Shown: positions 20,448 to 44,493, counted from the stretch's first letter. The stretch is DNA of 64,000 nt from Hydra vulgaris (GCF_038396675.1 NC_088921.1:47214501-47278500); one strand, 5' to 3'. Numbers and translations are program-made. The notes: generated by a model from the sequence alone, not told the origin.

Positions 20448-21378
20448 GCCTAAATTGTTTTCAACCCATTATAGTCCTTTTTTAATTCGACCGATTTATG
20501 ACGTTTTCATTTTGGACCGATTTTTTCTCAACCAATTTTAGAGACGTATTTTCAACCGATGTGAGCTAATTTAATTTTCAACCGATTATAGCAAATATTC
20601 ATTTCAATCTACTAGTCTATGTTTTTACCATTCTCCCCCTCCCCACTCCCCCACCTTGTATTAAGGGCTCGAGAGTAATTTATAAAAAAAGAGGTCAGAC
20701 AAGCGATGTACGAGAGGAAGCTTAAACATCCTTTTTAAATGTTCTTCTGTTTTCTACTATAAACTGTTAAGTCTCCTTGGAGAGTAAAATACTGCCATTT
20801 ACATCAAATGTTAGAAAATAATTTTTTTTCTTTTTCTTCTAATTATTAAGATCCAAACAAGACCTAACGGTTTTGTCGTAGAGCTGCGCGGAAGAGCATT
20901 TAAAGAGAAATATCACACTGCCTTACATACCTAGATCAGGCATCAAACCTTGGACCTCTCAATTATAAGCCATTAGGGTGCTCCAAATATTTTTCTCTCA
21001 AAATTGCTTTGCTCCCCGGGTGTTTTCCCATTCCTTTCAGTATTTAAAGTGAAAAAAATCATACTTCAAGATTTTAAAATAACTCTAAACCTTGCCACCA
21101 TGACAAAAATGTTTGTCACATTGTTTAACATTGAAAAAGTAACATAAATTGTTCGAAGTGAACTAGAGTTATTAAAAGTTGAATTTAAGCAATCAAAATT
21201 TAGGTGAAAAAAATGATCTAGCCTAGCTACCATGATATGGTAATGTTAGGCCTAAGAAAAGTACTGATCCAGCCATATTCGGAAAAACAATTATGTAAGT
21301 TTTTTCATAGATTTTTTAGTGTTTTTTTTTCCTGAAATCTGGTACATTGTGCCAGTGTTGTTCCACCACTTGTAACAT

Positions 21379-23643
21379 TTATTGTTTTTGTGCTTCGTCT
21401 TTTATTAAAGTATTTGCAAAGTCTGTGATCAGCTTCATTGCCCTATTGGCTAAATCATTGACAACCTTTGCATGACGTATAAAAATTGCCGCTTTTTGAA
21501 AGTTATTGTCGGTTTCCCACTGCTTTGGAGGCAAGTGCAACCAGGCTGTTTCAATTCCAAGTAAATTGAACAGGAGCCATGATTTCTTGCCAATCAGATA
21601 TATCAATTTTGTTGAGGATATTAGCTGTGGGAAGACAGGAACACCTTTATCTAGTAGTTTGTCTTTTTTGCTTTGATAAGTTGTCTGGCAATTTGTTTTT
21701 TACCGAATCTTACACCAAATTTGAAAAGTTCGAAAATGTGACCGTTTCTTCTGCCAGATACCACATATGCCTGTTCAATGCTGAAATTGTCGCTCCAACT
21801 ACCTCGGGGTCAATTTTCTTGAACAAATGTAGATCATGCCAAAACTGAAGATCATTTGATGGTGCATCGGCTGCAGAAGGGCGGCAATGCACGCTTTCAC
21901 ATAAAATAGGGCATTGAATGTGCAAATGCGACGCAACTTTTCCATTTTTTCAGGATCATATTCAGCTGATCACCAAAAGCATACATTTTAGCACTGCATA
22001 TAACAGTTGCCATCCAGCGTGCATGATGGTGTGCACCAGGCTTGAACAAGTACACTCCACGAGGAGGTGTTTCTCCTAGAAGTATGAGCACAAGTTCTGC
22101 ACATTCTCTGTAGTCATCACGAGGCATGTTCTGAGGCCAAGACGTCAATCAGTAATATTAAAAATTTTGAAATTCAATTGTTGTTTTATTGTATCCCAAG
22201 AATTTTTACATTTCAAGAATTCAGGGGTGTCTGGACTGGATGTTGGACCAAAATCTGTTGCGGAACACAAAATTCTCTCTATCACATGATGACGACAAGC
22301 AAAATATAATACTTTCTTGTTTAGCATCAATTCCAACAGTACACATGCACCATTTTTCCATCCTGAATTTGATGCAGTAGTATCGAAAACAAGACCAACA
22401 ATGGACTGTTCTACTTTACACTACTTTTGACTACAAGAGAATAGCTACTATTAGCCATTGTAGCACCAATTCCATCCGAGATAACTGGAACCCCAAGAAG
22501 TTTACCTTCTTTATAGTTTGGCATCCCAACCACAAGAACACCTAGCCGTTCAGCATCCTCAGGAACAATTTTCCCATCCCAATGTGATGTTACGTACTTC
22601 GGGGAAACAAACGTAGTTTCAACCTGCTTTGCATTCTCTATTCAAAGCTTTTTAGCAGCCGTCCTACTGCTTGTTTTCGATAAAGTCACACACTTCAAAT
22701 CATCTCCACCCTCTGCGAGTATAGTCACCATAAAGGTTGTTTTATTTACCAGCTGATAAATTCAAGCGGTCCGCCATTGTTGAAATTTTGTCACTGTTGA
22801 AAGGATTTCTTGGAAGATCCAGTGTAATTTTGTCTTCTCTGTCAGGTTTGGTTTTCCTTGTTACAGTATCAGCTTCCTGACATTCAAAATCTTCATGTTC
22901 ATATTCGTCTGAACTACATGTAACACTAATATCCTCTTCTGATTCCATGTCTGACTCGGGGGAGTCAACACTTGTCGTTTCAGGATGGTCATTGTTGCTG
23001 CCAGATTATTTTGACTTCTCAGTTCTTCAGCCATTTTACTTGCCAATTAAATTCTTGCTCTCTGTATTTTTTGAGAAACTTTTTGTTTGTACTTCTGGTT
23101 TTCTGATCCCAAAATAACTCTTTCTTGAGATGTAACTGCTGTAAGAAATTCAACAACTTCTTTTTTTTTGCTCATTATCACGAAGCCGTTTCCATTTTGT
23201 TTTGAGCATCTTGGTAAAAAATATATAAGTATTTTTTCATATCTTCAATAAACCGTTTTTCCTTTGCTTCATTTGATTGACATCCTTTTTTCATCTGGAG
23301 TGTTCTATAAATATTATAGAGATCCAATATTTTAGCTTTAACTTTGTCTTTGCGTTGTATTGCAGTTCCAGCTTTATCCCAATGATTTTGAATTTCCACT
23401 ACAACTTTTTCAGTTATAGCACCATTACAACTGACATGTTTGGTTTGTTTCATCGGCTCGTCCTTCAAAAAGAAAAAGAAACGCAGCACATCTCCCTTCG
23501 AAGGAATTCTTGTTGGTACTAATTCAGTTAATGGTTTTCCTAATAACCAGATGTCAATATCTTTCCTGAGGACAGGTCTATTCATAATCGTTTTTAACAG
23601 TTCCTTCAAAACTAATGATTCCGTATTATTGTGTAATATATAC
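21379..23643 (-). pseudogene. Transposase-like gene of the large TIR element
   Basis: Minus-strand pieces in order: 23178-23643 (LLKTIMNRPVLRKDIDIWLL, KHVSCNGAIT), a charged linker with MESEEDISVTCSSDEYEHED (22742-22948), IVGLVFDTTASNSGWKNGAC and YFACRHHVIERIL near 22260-22400, PRDDYRECAELVLILLGE with GAHHHARWMATVI (21897-22148), and NDLQFWHDLHLF with ALNRHMWYLAEE (21710-21925). I recall this order (VFDTTASNTG, ACRHH, PRDDYRE, H-ARWM, HLWYLSEE) from repetitive uncharacterised proteins of Hydra and aphids. The invariant Asp and Glu make a DDE nuclease role plausible but unproven. Several frameshifts and stops break it. The 5' part continues beyond the inserted hAT to an AG acceptor at about 27332. 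Confidence 0.6.
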
Positions 23644-23659
23644 ACTATACATAAAGATG

Positions 23660-24836
23660 GTCGGACATGGGCCAAATTGTGTCCGATGTGCGACCGAGTA
23701 AAAAAATTTTACAAGATGATTGATCGGTTTGAATTGAAAAATTTTCAACGGTGTCCGTAATCAAAATGTTCGGTTCTGATTGAAGAATGTTTTGTCCGAT
23801 GTCCGCCATTGTTAGACTTTTTTATGGCCGCCATGTTCGGCGTCCGACCGGGCCGGCATTTCTGGGCCAAATCGATTAAAATTGATTGACTTTTCCGAAA
23901 GTGTTCGACTGTTCAGTTGTACGACTTGTTCAGCATTATTATCTCTCTTGAATTTATTCCATTTTAATCCAAATTATTCAGCACATCTTTAAATTATTTC
24001 AAGACTTTTGCTATTGTTTTGCAGTGGAAGCTATTAAAGTTCCACCACTTATTTGGAACACATCAGGCCGTTGTAGTTCTGAGGGAAGAGAAGAGATATT
24101 TTACATAAGTGCTAGAGAGTGCAAGGTAAATTACCATATTCGGACAGCTGTCCAGTATTGAGAAGTGAATTTCAGAGGGGAATATGATTCAGTGTCCAGT
24201 TCTGTGTACAGTAAGTGTCCTTTAAGTGTTCTGTACGTTGTTTTGATTATTGTGTTTTGACGTTTCTGGGGTGATTATTTAGTTGACGTTTACCGGAAAA
24301 TAAATGCGCTACAATTAATAGTTAATTGTTATAATGGAAATATTCATTTTTTCTGGAGATTCTAAGTTATGGTTACTGTATATTTTAGTTTATAGTTGAT
24401 ATCGTTTTAACCTTTGTTTTATCCTAGTTTAAGTTTTTTTATTAAAAATCACGATGTATGCGAAACTATGCTACGGTTGTACTCTTGTTGCTTGTGAACA
24501 GATATCTGAAGAGCATGAAACGTGCGCACATATAAACGTTAAATATTTTGTTTATTTCGATTCTATTGTTATCTTGTTGTAAACTTTTAATGGTCTATTG
24601 TTCTATATACGCATCATAGCTTTGTATGTGACCGCAGAAAAGTTGAGTAATTCTCCAGGTATGTTTTTCATGCTTTTTTTCATGGGAATTATTTTTTGTT
24701 TGTGGTTTTATTTTCGATTATTCACCACAGCTTTAAATTATTTCAAGAATTTTAAAAGTTTCATTCTCCTTGGACTACAGGATTTTGGTGAATATTAGTT
24801 TCACATTTTCGAGAAATTATTACACAAAAATACAAA
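23660..24836. other. 5' region of the hAT element
   Basis: Subterminal GTCCG repeats to about 23860, then AT-rich leader without a convincing ORF. The hydrophobic frame at 24598-24798 has no family resemblance. Confidence 0.4.
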
Positions 24837-26915
24837 ATGGCGCATGTTATAAAAGATATCTATGAGACTTCAGATGAAGTCATTGAACTTAATGCAATTT
24901 TAAATGAAAAAATTTCCAGTGGTTCTGTTCTTTTGAAAGCGAAAACTATTGGTGTAGGCAAGTTAGAAGTTTGGAGGAATTTTTCTTTGCTCCTCAAATT
25001 ACATGCCACCAAACCTGTCAAAAATATTGCAGTTTGTAACACTTGTAAAAAAGCTGTTCACCAAAAGCTAAGTAGCACTACTTTGATCAGACATTTAAAA
25101 ACACATGCCCCAACAGCTTAAGATCTTTCACAGTCTATTTTTCCAGTAATAAAAAAGGAAAATTCTACCTTCAAAACATCTGTGCAAGTTCATAAAAACC
25201 ACAAGAATGCGATGTTGAATAGTTGTCTTGCGTTATTTAGTACTGATCTTCGTCCATTTGTAACAATTTATGGGGAAGGATTTGAATCTGTCATAAACAC
25301 TGTATTCATCTGGGTGCTACTTATTGGGGATATATTACTGCTAAAGACATTCTTCCTTCCAAACACAAAGTTGCTGAAGCCATGAAAACTAGTGTTTCAA
25401 AGTCTAGAATCACAATCAGCCGAATACTCAAAGCGAAACTAGAAAGAAGTGGTGTAGGCATAACTACTGACATTTGGACTGATGATTTTCACAGAAACGC
25501 ATATCTATTGATGACGCTGCATTGGATTGAAAATAATCAAGTACAGGAGGCGGCAATGGGTTTTTCTGTGTTACCTCCTATTTCAAAAACTGCCACTGTC
25601 GTCTCTCGATACCTCATTGACAATTTTAAAAAGGTAGATGCCTATACTGCTGGCGGACTGAGACGAATAATTTTCACTACTGATCAAGGTTCTAATATTT
25701 TGAGTGCTTTCAAAGATAGTGGGTTTGTAGTAGCAATAGAAGATATAGACATTCGTCCAGAAATCTTGCAATCGACAAGAATTTCATGTAGCAGCCACAT
25801 CTTGAACAATGTTTTGACAAAACTTTTTAAACCATCTGAACTGAAAATTCACTGCTTATCTTTGCATGATCTTCTTCACAATTGTTATCAAGTTGTTACA
25901 TTCGTGAAGAGTGGAAATGTGAATGCAAAATTAAGCCGGACTCTAAAAAAATATGTAGCTACGCGTTGGAATTCACATCTGGCACTCTTTAAAGGAGTCC
26001 TTCTAATGTATGATGAATTGTCGATTCATTTACGAGGAACTAATAAAATGGTAGCAATTGAGGCAATCGACAAAAATCAGTTGGAGGTTTTGGTTAAATT
26101 TTTAAAAGTTTTCAAAACTGCAAGTGATGATTTGGAAGGGTCAACCTATCCAACAATTTATATGCCAATTTTGTTAAATTTTAGTATGCAAGATTATTTC
26201 AAGTCATTTCTCCTCATCTTTTGCACAGATTCCTTTGAACATTACTCCTGAATCAGACAATCCTGAATCTTATGTAATTGATGATGACACTGAAAAACCA
26301 AAAAGATTTTATTACGTACTTGTCAAGTTTTGCAACTGACATTTTGTCTGATAAATTCAAAATAAATCATATTCATTGCATTGGTTTGTTTCTTATTCCT
26401 TTTTGCAAGTCTTTCAAAGTTTTCGGACAAAATGCTTCTACCAACCTGGACGTCTTATACAATATTGTAATTTTGAAAAGACAAACTCATCATCGACCAA
26501 TTCTCCACCTCAGAAAAAGCAGCACTCCTCTACCAAGCCTTTTTCTAACCACATTTTGTCTTCACTTTCTTCCTTTATTGACTCAACAGCCCCTGTTGAG
26601 AATAATGAAATTGAACAATATAGTAGAACTGAAGTTGTGGCACCAAATGTTCAAGATTTAAAAAATTTGGGGAATGAAGCACTAAAGTGGTGGGAAAAAA
26701 ATAAAGAGACATTTCCAGTATTGTTCATTGTATCTAGCTTTGTTCTTGCTATTCCTGTTACCTCAGCCCCAAGTGAACGAATGAATTCCATTGCAAAGCT
26801 GATTACTAATGACAGGAGAGCCAATCTTGCACCAGAAACAATTGAAGTCTTGATGCTACTTCGAATGGACAAGGAACTGCAAAATTCCCATTTCAATGCC
26901 AAGGACAAACACTAA
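24837..26915 (+). pseudogene. hAT transposase, near full length but frame-broken
   Basis: Domains in order: an N-terminal BED finger (24837-25121; KLEVWRNFSLL, CNTCKKAV, TTLIRHLKTH), a stop at 25119-25121 after THAPTA, a linker in other frames, then the RNase-H-like core at 25382-26251 (ITTDIWTDDF with the first catalytic Asp, FTTDQGSNILSAF with the second, SCSSHILNNVL, VATRWNSHL). The C-terminal dimerisation region is at 26640-26915 (ALKWWEKNK, AIPVTSAPSERMNSIAKLI, LAPETIEVLMLLR). Frame changes occur near 25120-25380 and 26250-26400. Catalytic positions and hATC are recognisable, so inactivation is mainly by frameshift or stop. Introns could explain some breaks, but no clear pair of splice sites was fixed. 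Confidence 0.8.
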
Positions 26916-27960
26916 GAAAACTTATTGAAAACTTACTCAACTTTATTTTTAAATTTACTACCGGTATATACTTCACTTAAATTTGTACTAGAAATTACTA
27001 CGAACCTGTAAATATGAAATACCAATAAATATGAAGAATTACAACAACAACAAAAAATTGTCCAATTCTTGTGACATTTTTTATTTTTCATTTATTTGCA
27101 TGTTCGACGTCCGACCGCGTTCGAGATTTTTAGTTCAATGACTGTTCGGTGATCGATCGATGTTCGGTTCGACATTAGTTTTTCTGTCCGGTGTTTGGGG
27201 TGTCCGAGTTGTCCGGGTTGTTTGACAAAATTATTGTTGCTCGTGTTCGACCGGCTCGGTGGTTCGGACCGTACGAACACGGGCGAACAGAAAAACGTCA
27301 ATCAGTCCGAACATCTCTAACTATACAGCGCTACAAAATTTCACATAATATGTTTTAATCAAATCTGTTTGTCATATATTTTGTTGAAAAATTTTAAAAT
27401 AAACAAAATGTTTTTCAAGCAAATAATACAGTCTGATGAGTAATTCTTGTTTAACTTCTTTCATTAAATTTTTTTTTTTAAATAAAATTTAGAAAAAGTT
27501 TAGAAAAATATTTAGATTAGTTTAGAAAAAGGACTAACATAACTTTTAATAAGAAAATTCAGGGAGCTGGTGGCAAGGCTTAAACATGACTAAACAACTT
27601 GATATTTTGTATTTTATCACAAAATAGATGAACGAATGGGAAAATTGTCTGGGAGCAAAATTCTGAGAGAAATATTTTTTCACCATGCTTCTCTAGAGCG
27701 CCCTAACAAACCATCACTCCAGTTACTGTGCCACGGCTGATTAAACTCAACTTTGATTCAAATCACCGACAAAGAAATAAAATACATACCGTAAAAGACG
27801 CAGTTATAAAGTTGATCGAAAGAAAAATTGGTCGAAAATACAGTAGGTTAAAAATACAGTAGGTTGAAATTTCAGGTTGAAAATACAGCAGGTTGAAAAT
27901 TCAGTAGGCTGAATTTGCAGTTGGCTTAAAAATTAGTAGTTCATATTTTAATTAGTAAGT

Positions 27961-28559
27961 ATGAAAAATCAAAAGTTGAAAATCAAAATTGTCATATTCT
28001 ATGATTTTAGAAATTTCAAAATTCGGTCCAGTTATAGGCCACCATATTTTTTAGTGATTTTTCATATTAAAACTTTTTAAGTTTATTTTTTTGCATTCAG
28101 TTTTTAATTCTATATAAAAAAAAAAAAAATTATTTTTAGTTTTTTTAAACTTTTGATATATAAGGGTTTTTTCAAGGTTTTAAAAAACTCGCATTTTTGT
28201 TAAAAACCTTTCAAAGTATACGATAAGTGTTAAGCTTCTATACTATTTGCGAAATTAAAATAATCATATATTTAATTGAATGTAAAACTAGAAATAGAAA
28301 AAAAAAGGTTTTTGCATAGCATATTTTTGCTGATTTTTTGATTTCTTAAACATTGATTGATTTGAGCATGTAGTCACAGAGGTCGCCTAGTTTTTTTGAA
28401 TAAAATATAGCTACTGCGAATCGACTTTACTGTCGAGCAAAAATATTCAGGCGATCTCTGTGACCTCATGTTTTAAAATCATTATTACTACTGTGAGTTT
28501 TATTCAAAAACCGACTTGACACTTTGTTTTTGTTTTTTTTAAACATCTTTGCTTTTAAC
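27961..28559. other. AT-rich spacer with a 104-bp hairpin
   Basis: No coding signal. The fold-back at 28367-28470 is the only defined structure. Confidence 0.45.
28367..28470. repeat. Hairpin repeat with GTCACAGAGGTCGCCT arms
   Basis: The left arm (CATGTAGTCACAGAGGTCGCCT) pairs with the right arm (AGGCGATCTCTGTGACCTCATG) with small mismatches across a roughly 60-nt loop. Looks like a small non-autonomous fold-back element. Confidence 0.75.
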
Positions 28560-28574
28560 AAGGCTGCAAGCAAC

Positions 28575-31703
<3,129 letters not shown>

Positions 31704-31980
31704 AGTGATGACAATGGTTTTTTGTGTTATATAGTTTTTGGTACTTTTTGTTTTTATCTTAAATTTTTAAAATTTTAAAGAACTTGACTACCAGCCGGCC
31801 TTGGAACCATAAAACTGAGTTTTAGAGCTGTACCCTCATTAGGAGATAATAGAATGAGTTGCCTAGTCATAAAAACAGAGACACAAGCAAAACCCATACA
31901 TTGAGTCAAGAAGATTCAGGATTTAACATCCTAAACTGGAAACAATGTATTAAAAATACATCTGTCCCAGCCTAATAGAT

Positions 31981-33450
31981 GAAGAAGGGGTGCGAGGCTG
32001 GTCAACAAATAGAATCTGTTTACCCTTTAAGTCTTTACCTAGGAGGTTTTCTACAAGACAGTAGCCGGTGGTATCAAAAATGCTTAAAAAATTTAGCTCC
32101 TCAGTACTGTCATGTATGTCAAGCACGTCCTAAGGAGTTTAATTTGGAAACTATTTGGAATAAAGATAAAATTGTAAAAAAGACTATATTGAAATTTGGA
32201 ACTTGCAGTCTTCATTTGTGGATATGCAGCATGGAGTGGGTCTTCAATATGAAATTACTTATATTTCAATTATATCTACTACAGTGAATACAGTTTTTTT
32301 CTTGAATGTATAATTATTAGAATTAGAATTTGATAATAGATAATTTCTATAATCTTAAACTATACTATTTATTACAATAATGAAACTTTTTAAAATTTTG
32401 ATGTTTGTTGTTAAATAATTTTAGGAAGTCAAAGAGTAATGGTTCGTATTAAGAAAAGAAACCAAGGAAGTATCATTAAACCGTGCAACTGTAATTGATT
32501 AGCAAGTTTTAAAAAACGGTTATTTTCACAGCCATATATTGTTAAAAACCTATTTTAGCATCAGAAACTTTATTCTGCAATTGAAGGGAATGGAACTTCT
32601 GGAGTATTTATTTTATTTTTATTTGTTATAAAATACTTATGTTATTTCCTTTTTTATTTAACATGAAAATATAAGTAGGAGACAAAAAATGCCTGTAACC
32701 CTTAAAAAAGATAAATTGATATATCAGACTTAGAGTTTTAAATATCAAAAACTATCGGTTTTGTATCTTTTTAATCAAAAATCCGGATAAACCGCCTAAA
32801 AAACCGGAATGAAACCGGTTTTAAAAAAGACCGGACTTTTTTATAAATATATATATATATAAACAAACAATATCTCATAGTTGATGCTTTGTTAAAAAAA
32901 TTACTTCAAAGTGTTAAACAGTTCTCTAGTTATAAGACTATTTCCTTTTTTTTCTATCAGCGCGACGCATACTGCGATGTTGGCAAAAGTTAGTAGGCAA
33001 TTAAATGTTTTGCGTAACTTTTCAAAATTACGTAAGTTACATATTACGTAAACTAAAATATTAATGAGTTTAAACGTATATTGTATCAAAATATTTAATT
33101 GTTAATAGTTAAAAGTTGTACTAACTTCTCTCTTTTTGTTCATAAATCCGTTATATTGTATTAATCCTTTATCCGCATTTTTATGAAAATCCTTTAACGT
33201 TAAAACCTGCCACTTTATCAGAGAACGCAGTATATTGTCTTACTTTGCATTCAATATAATGCATATCTCATATGAAAAGAGTATAAATTAGGATTTTAAC
33301 TTATTATTTGTGCCAAAAAAAAAGAGGTGTTAGGAAAAAAAAAAAGATAGAAGAGGGTTTTTTTTAACAAAAAACAACTTAAGCGCTTATAAATTTATCA
33401 CGCCGTACAAAGTTAAAACTGTAATTATTATTTAAATTTTGTTACTTAAT
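31981..33450. other. Spacer between LINE and the GCW-repeat gene
   Basis: Apart from the gene fragment at 32010-32275 there is AT-rich sequence with short GAAACCGGTTTT-type palindromic motifs near 32790-32840 and a short TA run near 32846. No promoter element for the downstream gene can be assigned. Confidence 0.45.
32010..32275 (+). pseudogene. Fragment of a repetitive gene family of unknown function
   Basis: The frame at 31979-32287 reads SLYLGGFLQDSSRWYQKCLK, YCHVCQARPKEFN and LKFGTCSLHLWICSMEWVFN. The Cys-x-x-Cys pair followed by LxFGxSxLHxWIRxxE recalls a repetitive, uncharacterised protein family common in Hydra and aphid genomes, thought to be transposon-derived. Only about 80 codons are present, lacking the rest of that family, so it is called a fragment. 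The assignment is from memory of the pattern. Confidence 0.4.
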
Positions 33451-41683
<8,233 letters not shown>

Positions 41684-41720
41684 TAAACATTTTTGAATTC
41701 GTACTTATTTAAATAATAAT

Positions 41721-41726
41721 AATAAA
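41721..41726 (+). promoter_or_regulatory. Candidate polyadenylation signal AATAAA
   Basis: Hexamer 38 bp after the stop of the GCW-repeat gene. Confidence 0.45.
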
Positions 41727-41835
41727 TAACTATAACCTGCTAGATTTTTGACATATTGACGACCATTATTAGTATAATAACTGTGATGCAAAATCAAATA
41801 TGATAATATTTGAATCTTATTTGTTTTATTTATTT

Positions 41836-41882
41836 GTGGATAAAAATTTAAGTGCTATATCAGCACTTAAATTTTTATCTAC
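41836..41882. repeat. Fold-back hairpin, 21-bp arms, 5-nt loop
   Basis: Arms 41836-41856 and 41862-41882 (GATAAAAATTTAAGTGCT core) with one mismatch, 150 bp downstream of the GCW-repeat gene stop. Confidence 0.9.
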
Positions 41883-42064
41883 AACCTACTAATGCAAATT
41901 ACACAATGTGAAAAAAGGTTTTTCCCGCTTAGATTTTTCAATATTTATTTATGTAACTTTGTCATTGAATTCAACTATCATTAGCCCCCCGAAATTTTAA
42001 AAAATCTTCCATTATTAGATATTACAAAAAAAAAGCTCCGTAAGGGCCCGAATTTCGGAGTAGT

Positions 42065-42350
42065 GTTGAATATATTAAAAAAGGCATAATGTCGCAACAA
42101 AAAAAAAAGTAATAGTGTCGCAAATAGTAAAATGAATAATGTCGCAAACATTAAAATCAGAATAGTGTCGAAAGAAAAATAAAAGAATAGTGAAAAAAGA
42201 AAAAAGGAAAAGTGTTGCAAATAATAAAAGGAATAGCGTCGCAAAGAGTAAAATCTGAATAGTGTCGAAAACATAAAAAAGGAATTGTGTCGCAAATAGT
42301 TAAAATGAAATAGTGTCGCAAATAGTAAAAACGGAATTGTGGTCGAATAG
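42065..42350 (+). repeat. Array of about eleven GAATAGTGTCGCAAA units
   Basis: Units are spaced about 20-27 bp and vary at the spacer (AGTAAAA, ACATTAAA, AAAAATAAAA). The minus-strand frames across them are repeat artefacts rich in Phe/Tyr/Arg. Confidence 0.8.
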
Positions 42351-42719
42351 AATTAGAAAAAAATAAGGTCAAACCCAGACAAAAATAGTATAATGCTGAA
42401 ATTTAACAGAGAGAATGTGCACAGTCTTTAGGTGGGGGTAAAAAAAATTCAGATCATTGTGCTGCGTAAAATATCCCTTATGGGGCAATTTTAGGAACAA
42501 GAAAGGGTCCATTTAAACACCTCTAAATTTTATAAACTTTGTACGGTTAAATAGAAAATTTTATCTTGATCAATATTTTTATAAGAACTAAGACTTATAA
42601 GCAATTAATTGATAAACTATTCACGTTTAAAAGTGTAAAAGTTTTATTCGACGTTATTGCTGCGATAAACGTTTTCTCATGGTGTTGTCAAAATATTGTT
42701 AACATTTTTGTTTGATATA

Positions 42720-44029
42720 CTACTGTGATCAAAAAGTGTGAATTTTTAATTTAAACTTCCCGCCTTATTCGAATCGTCCAATCTTTTTTATTTTTAAGTT
42801 GGTAGGAATGTCATTAACATTTGCGCCAAATTACATGTCAAACTCATAATTATTTTTTTTTTGTTTACGCTTGTTTCTGAAGTACCAAAAGTGCATTCGG
42901 CGATTTTCACGATGTCTAATTTTGTTGAGCAAAGAAGTGCTACTAAATTTTGTTTGCGCAATGGTATTTCTGCTGCTGAAACGTATCGAATGTTGCAAAA
43001 GGCCTTCGGTGAAGAGACTATGTCTCAAAAAAATGTTTACAAGTGGTACAAAGACTTCAAATAAGGCCGAGAACGTGTTGATGACTTGGAACGCTCCGGA
43101 CGACCATCGACTTCGATTGATGATCGCCACATCAACAAAATCAAAGAATTGGTGCTTGCAAATTGTCGGTTAACCATTCGAGACCTTGTTGACATGGTTG
43201 GAATATCATTTGGGTCGGTGCAAGCGATTTTGAAGGATCATTTGGGCCTCAAAAGACTCAAATCACGTTTGGTGCCGAAATTTCTCAATTTCTTTGAAAA
43301 AGAGCGTCGCGTTAAAACGTGTGAAGCAATGCTTTTTGACTATCAAGACGTCTACAAACAAATTATTACTGGCGATGAGACTTGGGTCTACGCATACGAC
43401 CCTGAAACAACCGACCAATCGAGTGAATACCGTGAAAAAGGCGAGCCGAGACCGAAGCAACCACGTCAAAGTCGCTCAAAAATCAAGGTCATGTTGACTG
43501 TTTTCTTTGATTATTGTGGTGTCGTGCACTACGAATTCCTTCCAACTGGCCAAACTGTCAACAAGGAATATTATTTAAGCGTTATGCGACGTTTGCGTGA
43601 AGCTATTTGCAAAAAGAGACCGGAATTATGGGCCAATAACTCTTGGATTTTGCACCACGATAATGCGCCTTCGCACACAGCACTGGTTCTTCGTGAGTTT
43701 TTCGCCAAAAACTCTACCCATGTTGCTCCATAACCACCGTATTCGCCCGACTTAGCACCGTGTGACTTCTGGCTGTTCCCAAAGCTCAAGAGACCACTCC
43801 GGGGAAATCGTTTTAAGTCCATTGAAGAGATCCAACGTGAATCGGCACGCGCATTGAAGGCTATCCCTACCGAGGACTTTTCGGCATGCTTCGAAGACTG
43901 GAAAAAACGTTGGCAAAAGTGCATTGGGGCCGGGGGGGATTATTTTGAGGGGGACGATACAGATTTGGAAGAATAAATAAAAAATTTTCATTTTATAAAA
44001 AAATTCACCTTACTTTTTGATCATAGTAG
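42720..44029 (+). mobile_element. Mariner transposon, 1310 bp
   Basis: TIRs CTACTGTGATCAAAAAGT (left, 42720) and ACTTTTTGATCATAGTAG (right, to 44029) match with one difference in 18. TA flanks both sides (42718-42719 and 44030-44031), the expected target duplication. The length and the single transposase gene between the TIRs are normal for mariner. The transposase has only two nonsense changes, so the insertion is comparatively recent. Confidence 0.93.
42912..43976 (+). pseudogene. Mariner transposase (DD34D) with two nonsense codons
   Basis: A single frame of 354 codons from MSNFVEQRSATKFCLRNGIS to DDTDLEE contains two stops: TAA at 43062-43064 (between YKDFK and GRERVDDLERSGRP) and TAA at 43731-43733 (before PPYSPDLAPCDFW). 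Each is one base from the usual Glu and Gln codons. The N-terminal helix-turn-helix pair, the linker, and all three catalytic Asp are present: ITGDETWVYAYDP, LHHDNAPSHTAL and YSPDLAPCDFWLFPKLK. No frameshift is present. The product would cut and rejoin its own TIRs as a DNA transposase. As it stands the first stop leaves only a roughly 50-residue N-terminus. Confidence 0.93.
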
Positions 44030-44247
<218 letters not shown>

Positions 44248-44493
44248 ATTGAAAACATTTAATACAAATATATATTTATTTTAATTTTATTTTTATTATA
44301 CCTATTGTTTCCTAAAAACGGTAACTTTGATTCCTTTTTTTTGTTTTCGACACTATTCATTAAACTCATTTGCTATATTATTCCTTATTCTGTTAATCGA
44401 CAAGTCATGCGACAATATGCGACACTATTCCTTTTTCACATTTTTGAATTGTGAAATTATTGCATTATATATCCATTTTTATTTTTGTGTTAT

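Larger units (their letters stand above)
23652..27319 (+). mobile_element. 3.67-kb hAT transposon with perfect 8-bp target duplication
   Basis: TIRs TAAAGATGGTCGGAC (left) and GTCCGAACATCTCTA (right) differ at two of 15 positions. Both ends carry many GTCCG/CGGAC and TGTTCG motifs as subterminal repeats (23660-23860 and 27095-27310). The 8-bp flank ACTATACA is identical at 23644-23651 and 27320-27327, the hallmark of hAT integration. It carries a hAT transposase gene in the plus direction and is inserted in an exon of the larger element's minus-strand gene. Confidence 0.9.
20450..27960 (-). mobile_element. Large DNA transposon with long imperfect TIRs, split by a hAT
   Basis: About 20455-21180 and 27540-27960 are related in inverted orientation. 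The left has TTTTCAACCGAT motifs, TTAGGGTGCTC, AATATTTTTCTCTCAAAATT, TTTTCCCATTC, CCTTGCCACCA and TTATTAAAAGTT in that order, and the right shows the complements in the mirror order (GGTTGAAAAT, GAGCGCCCTAA, AGAGAAATATT, GAATGGGAAAA, TGGTGGCAAGG, AACTTTTAATAA). Between them on the minus strand is a broken transposase-like gene. A 3668-bp hAT sits at 23652-27319; without it this element is about 3.8 kb. Exact ends, target duplication and superfamily were not determined. Confidence 0.6.

Noticed and set aside
24598..24798. Hydrophobic 66-codon frame
   Set aside because: Lies in the untranslated 5' region of a hAT; Phe/Leu richness is expected from T-rich sequence.
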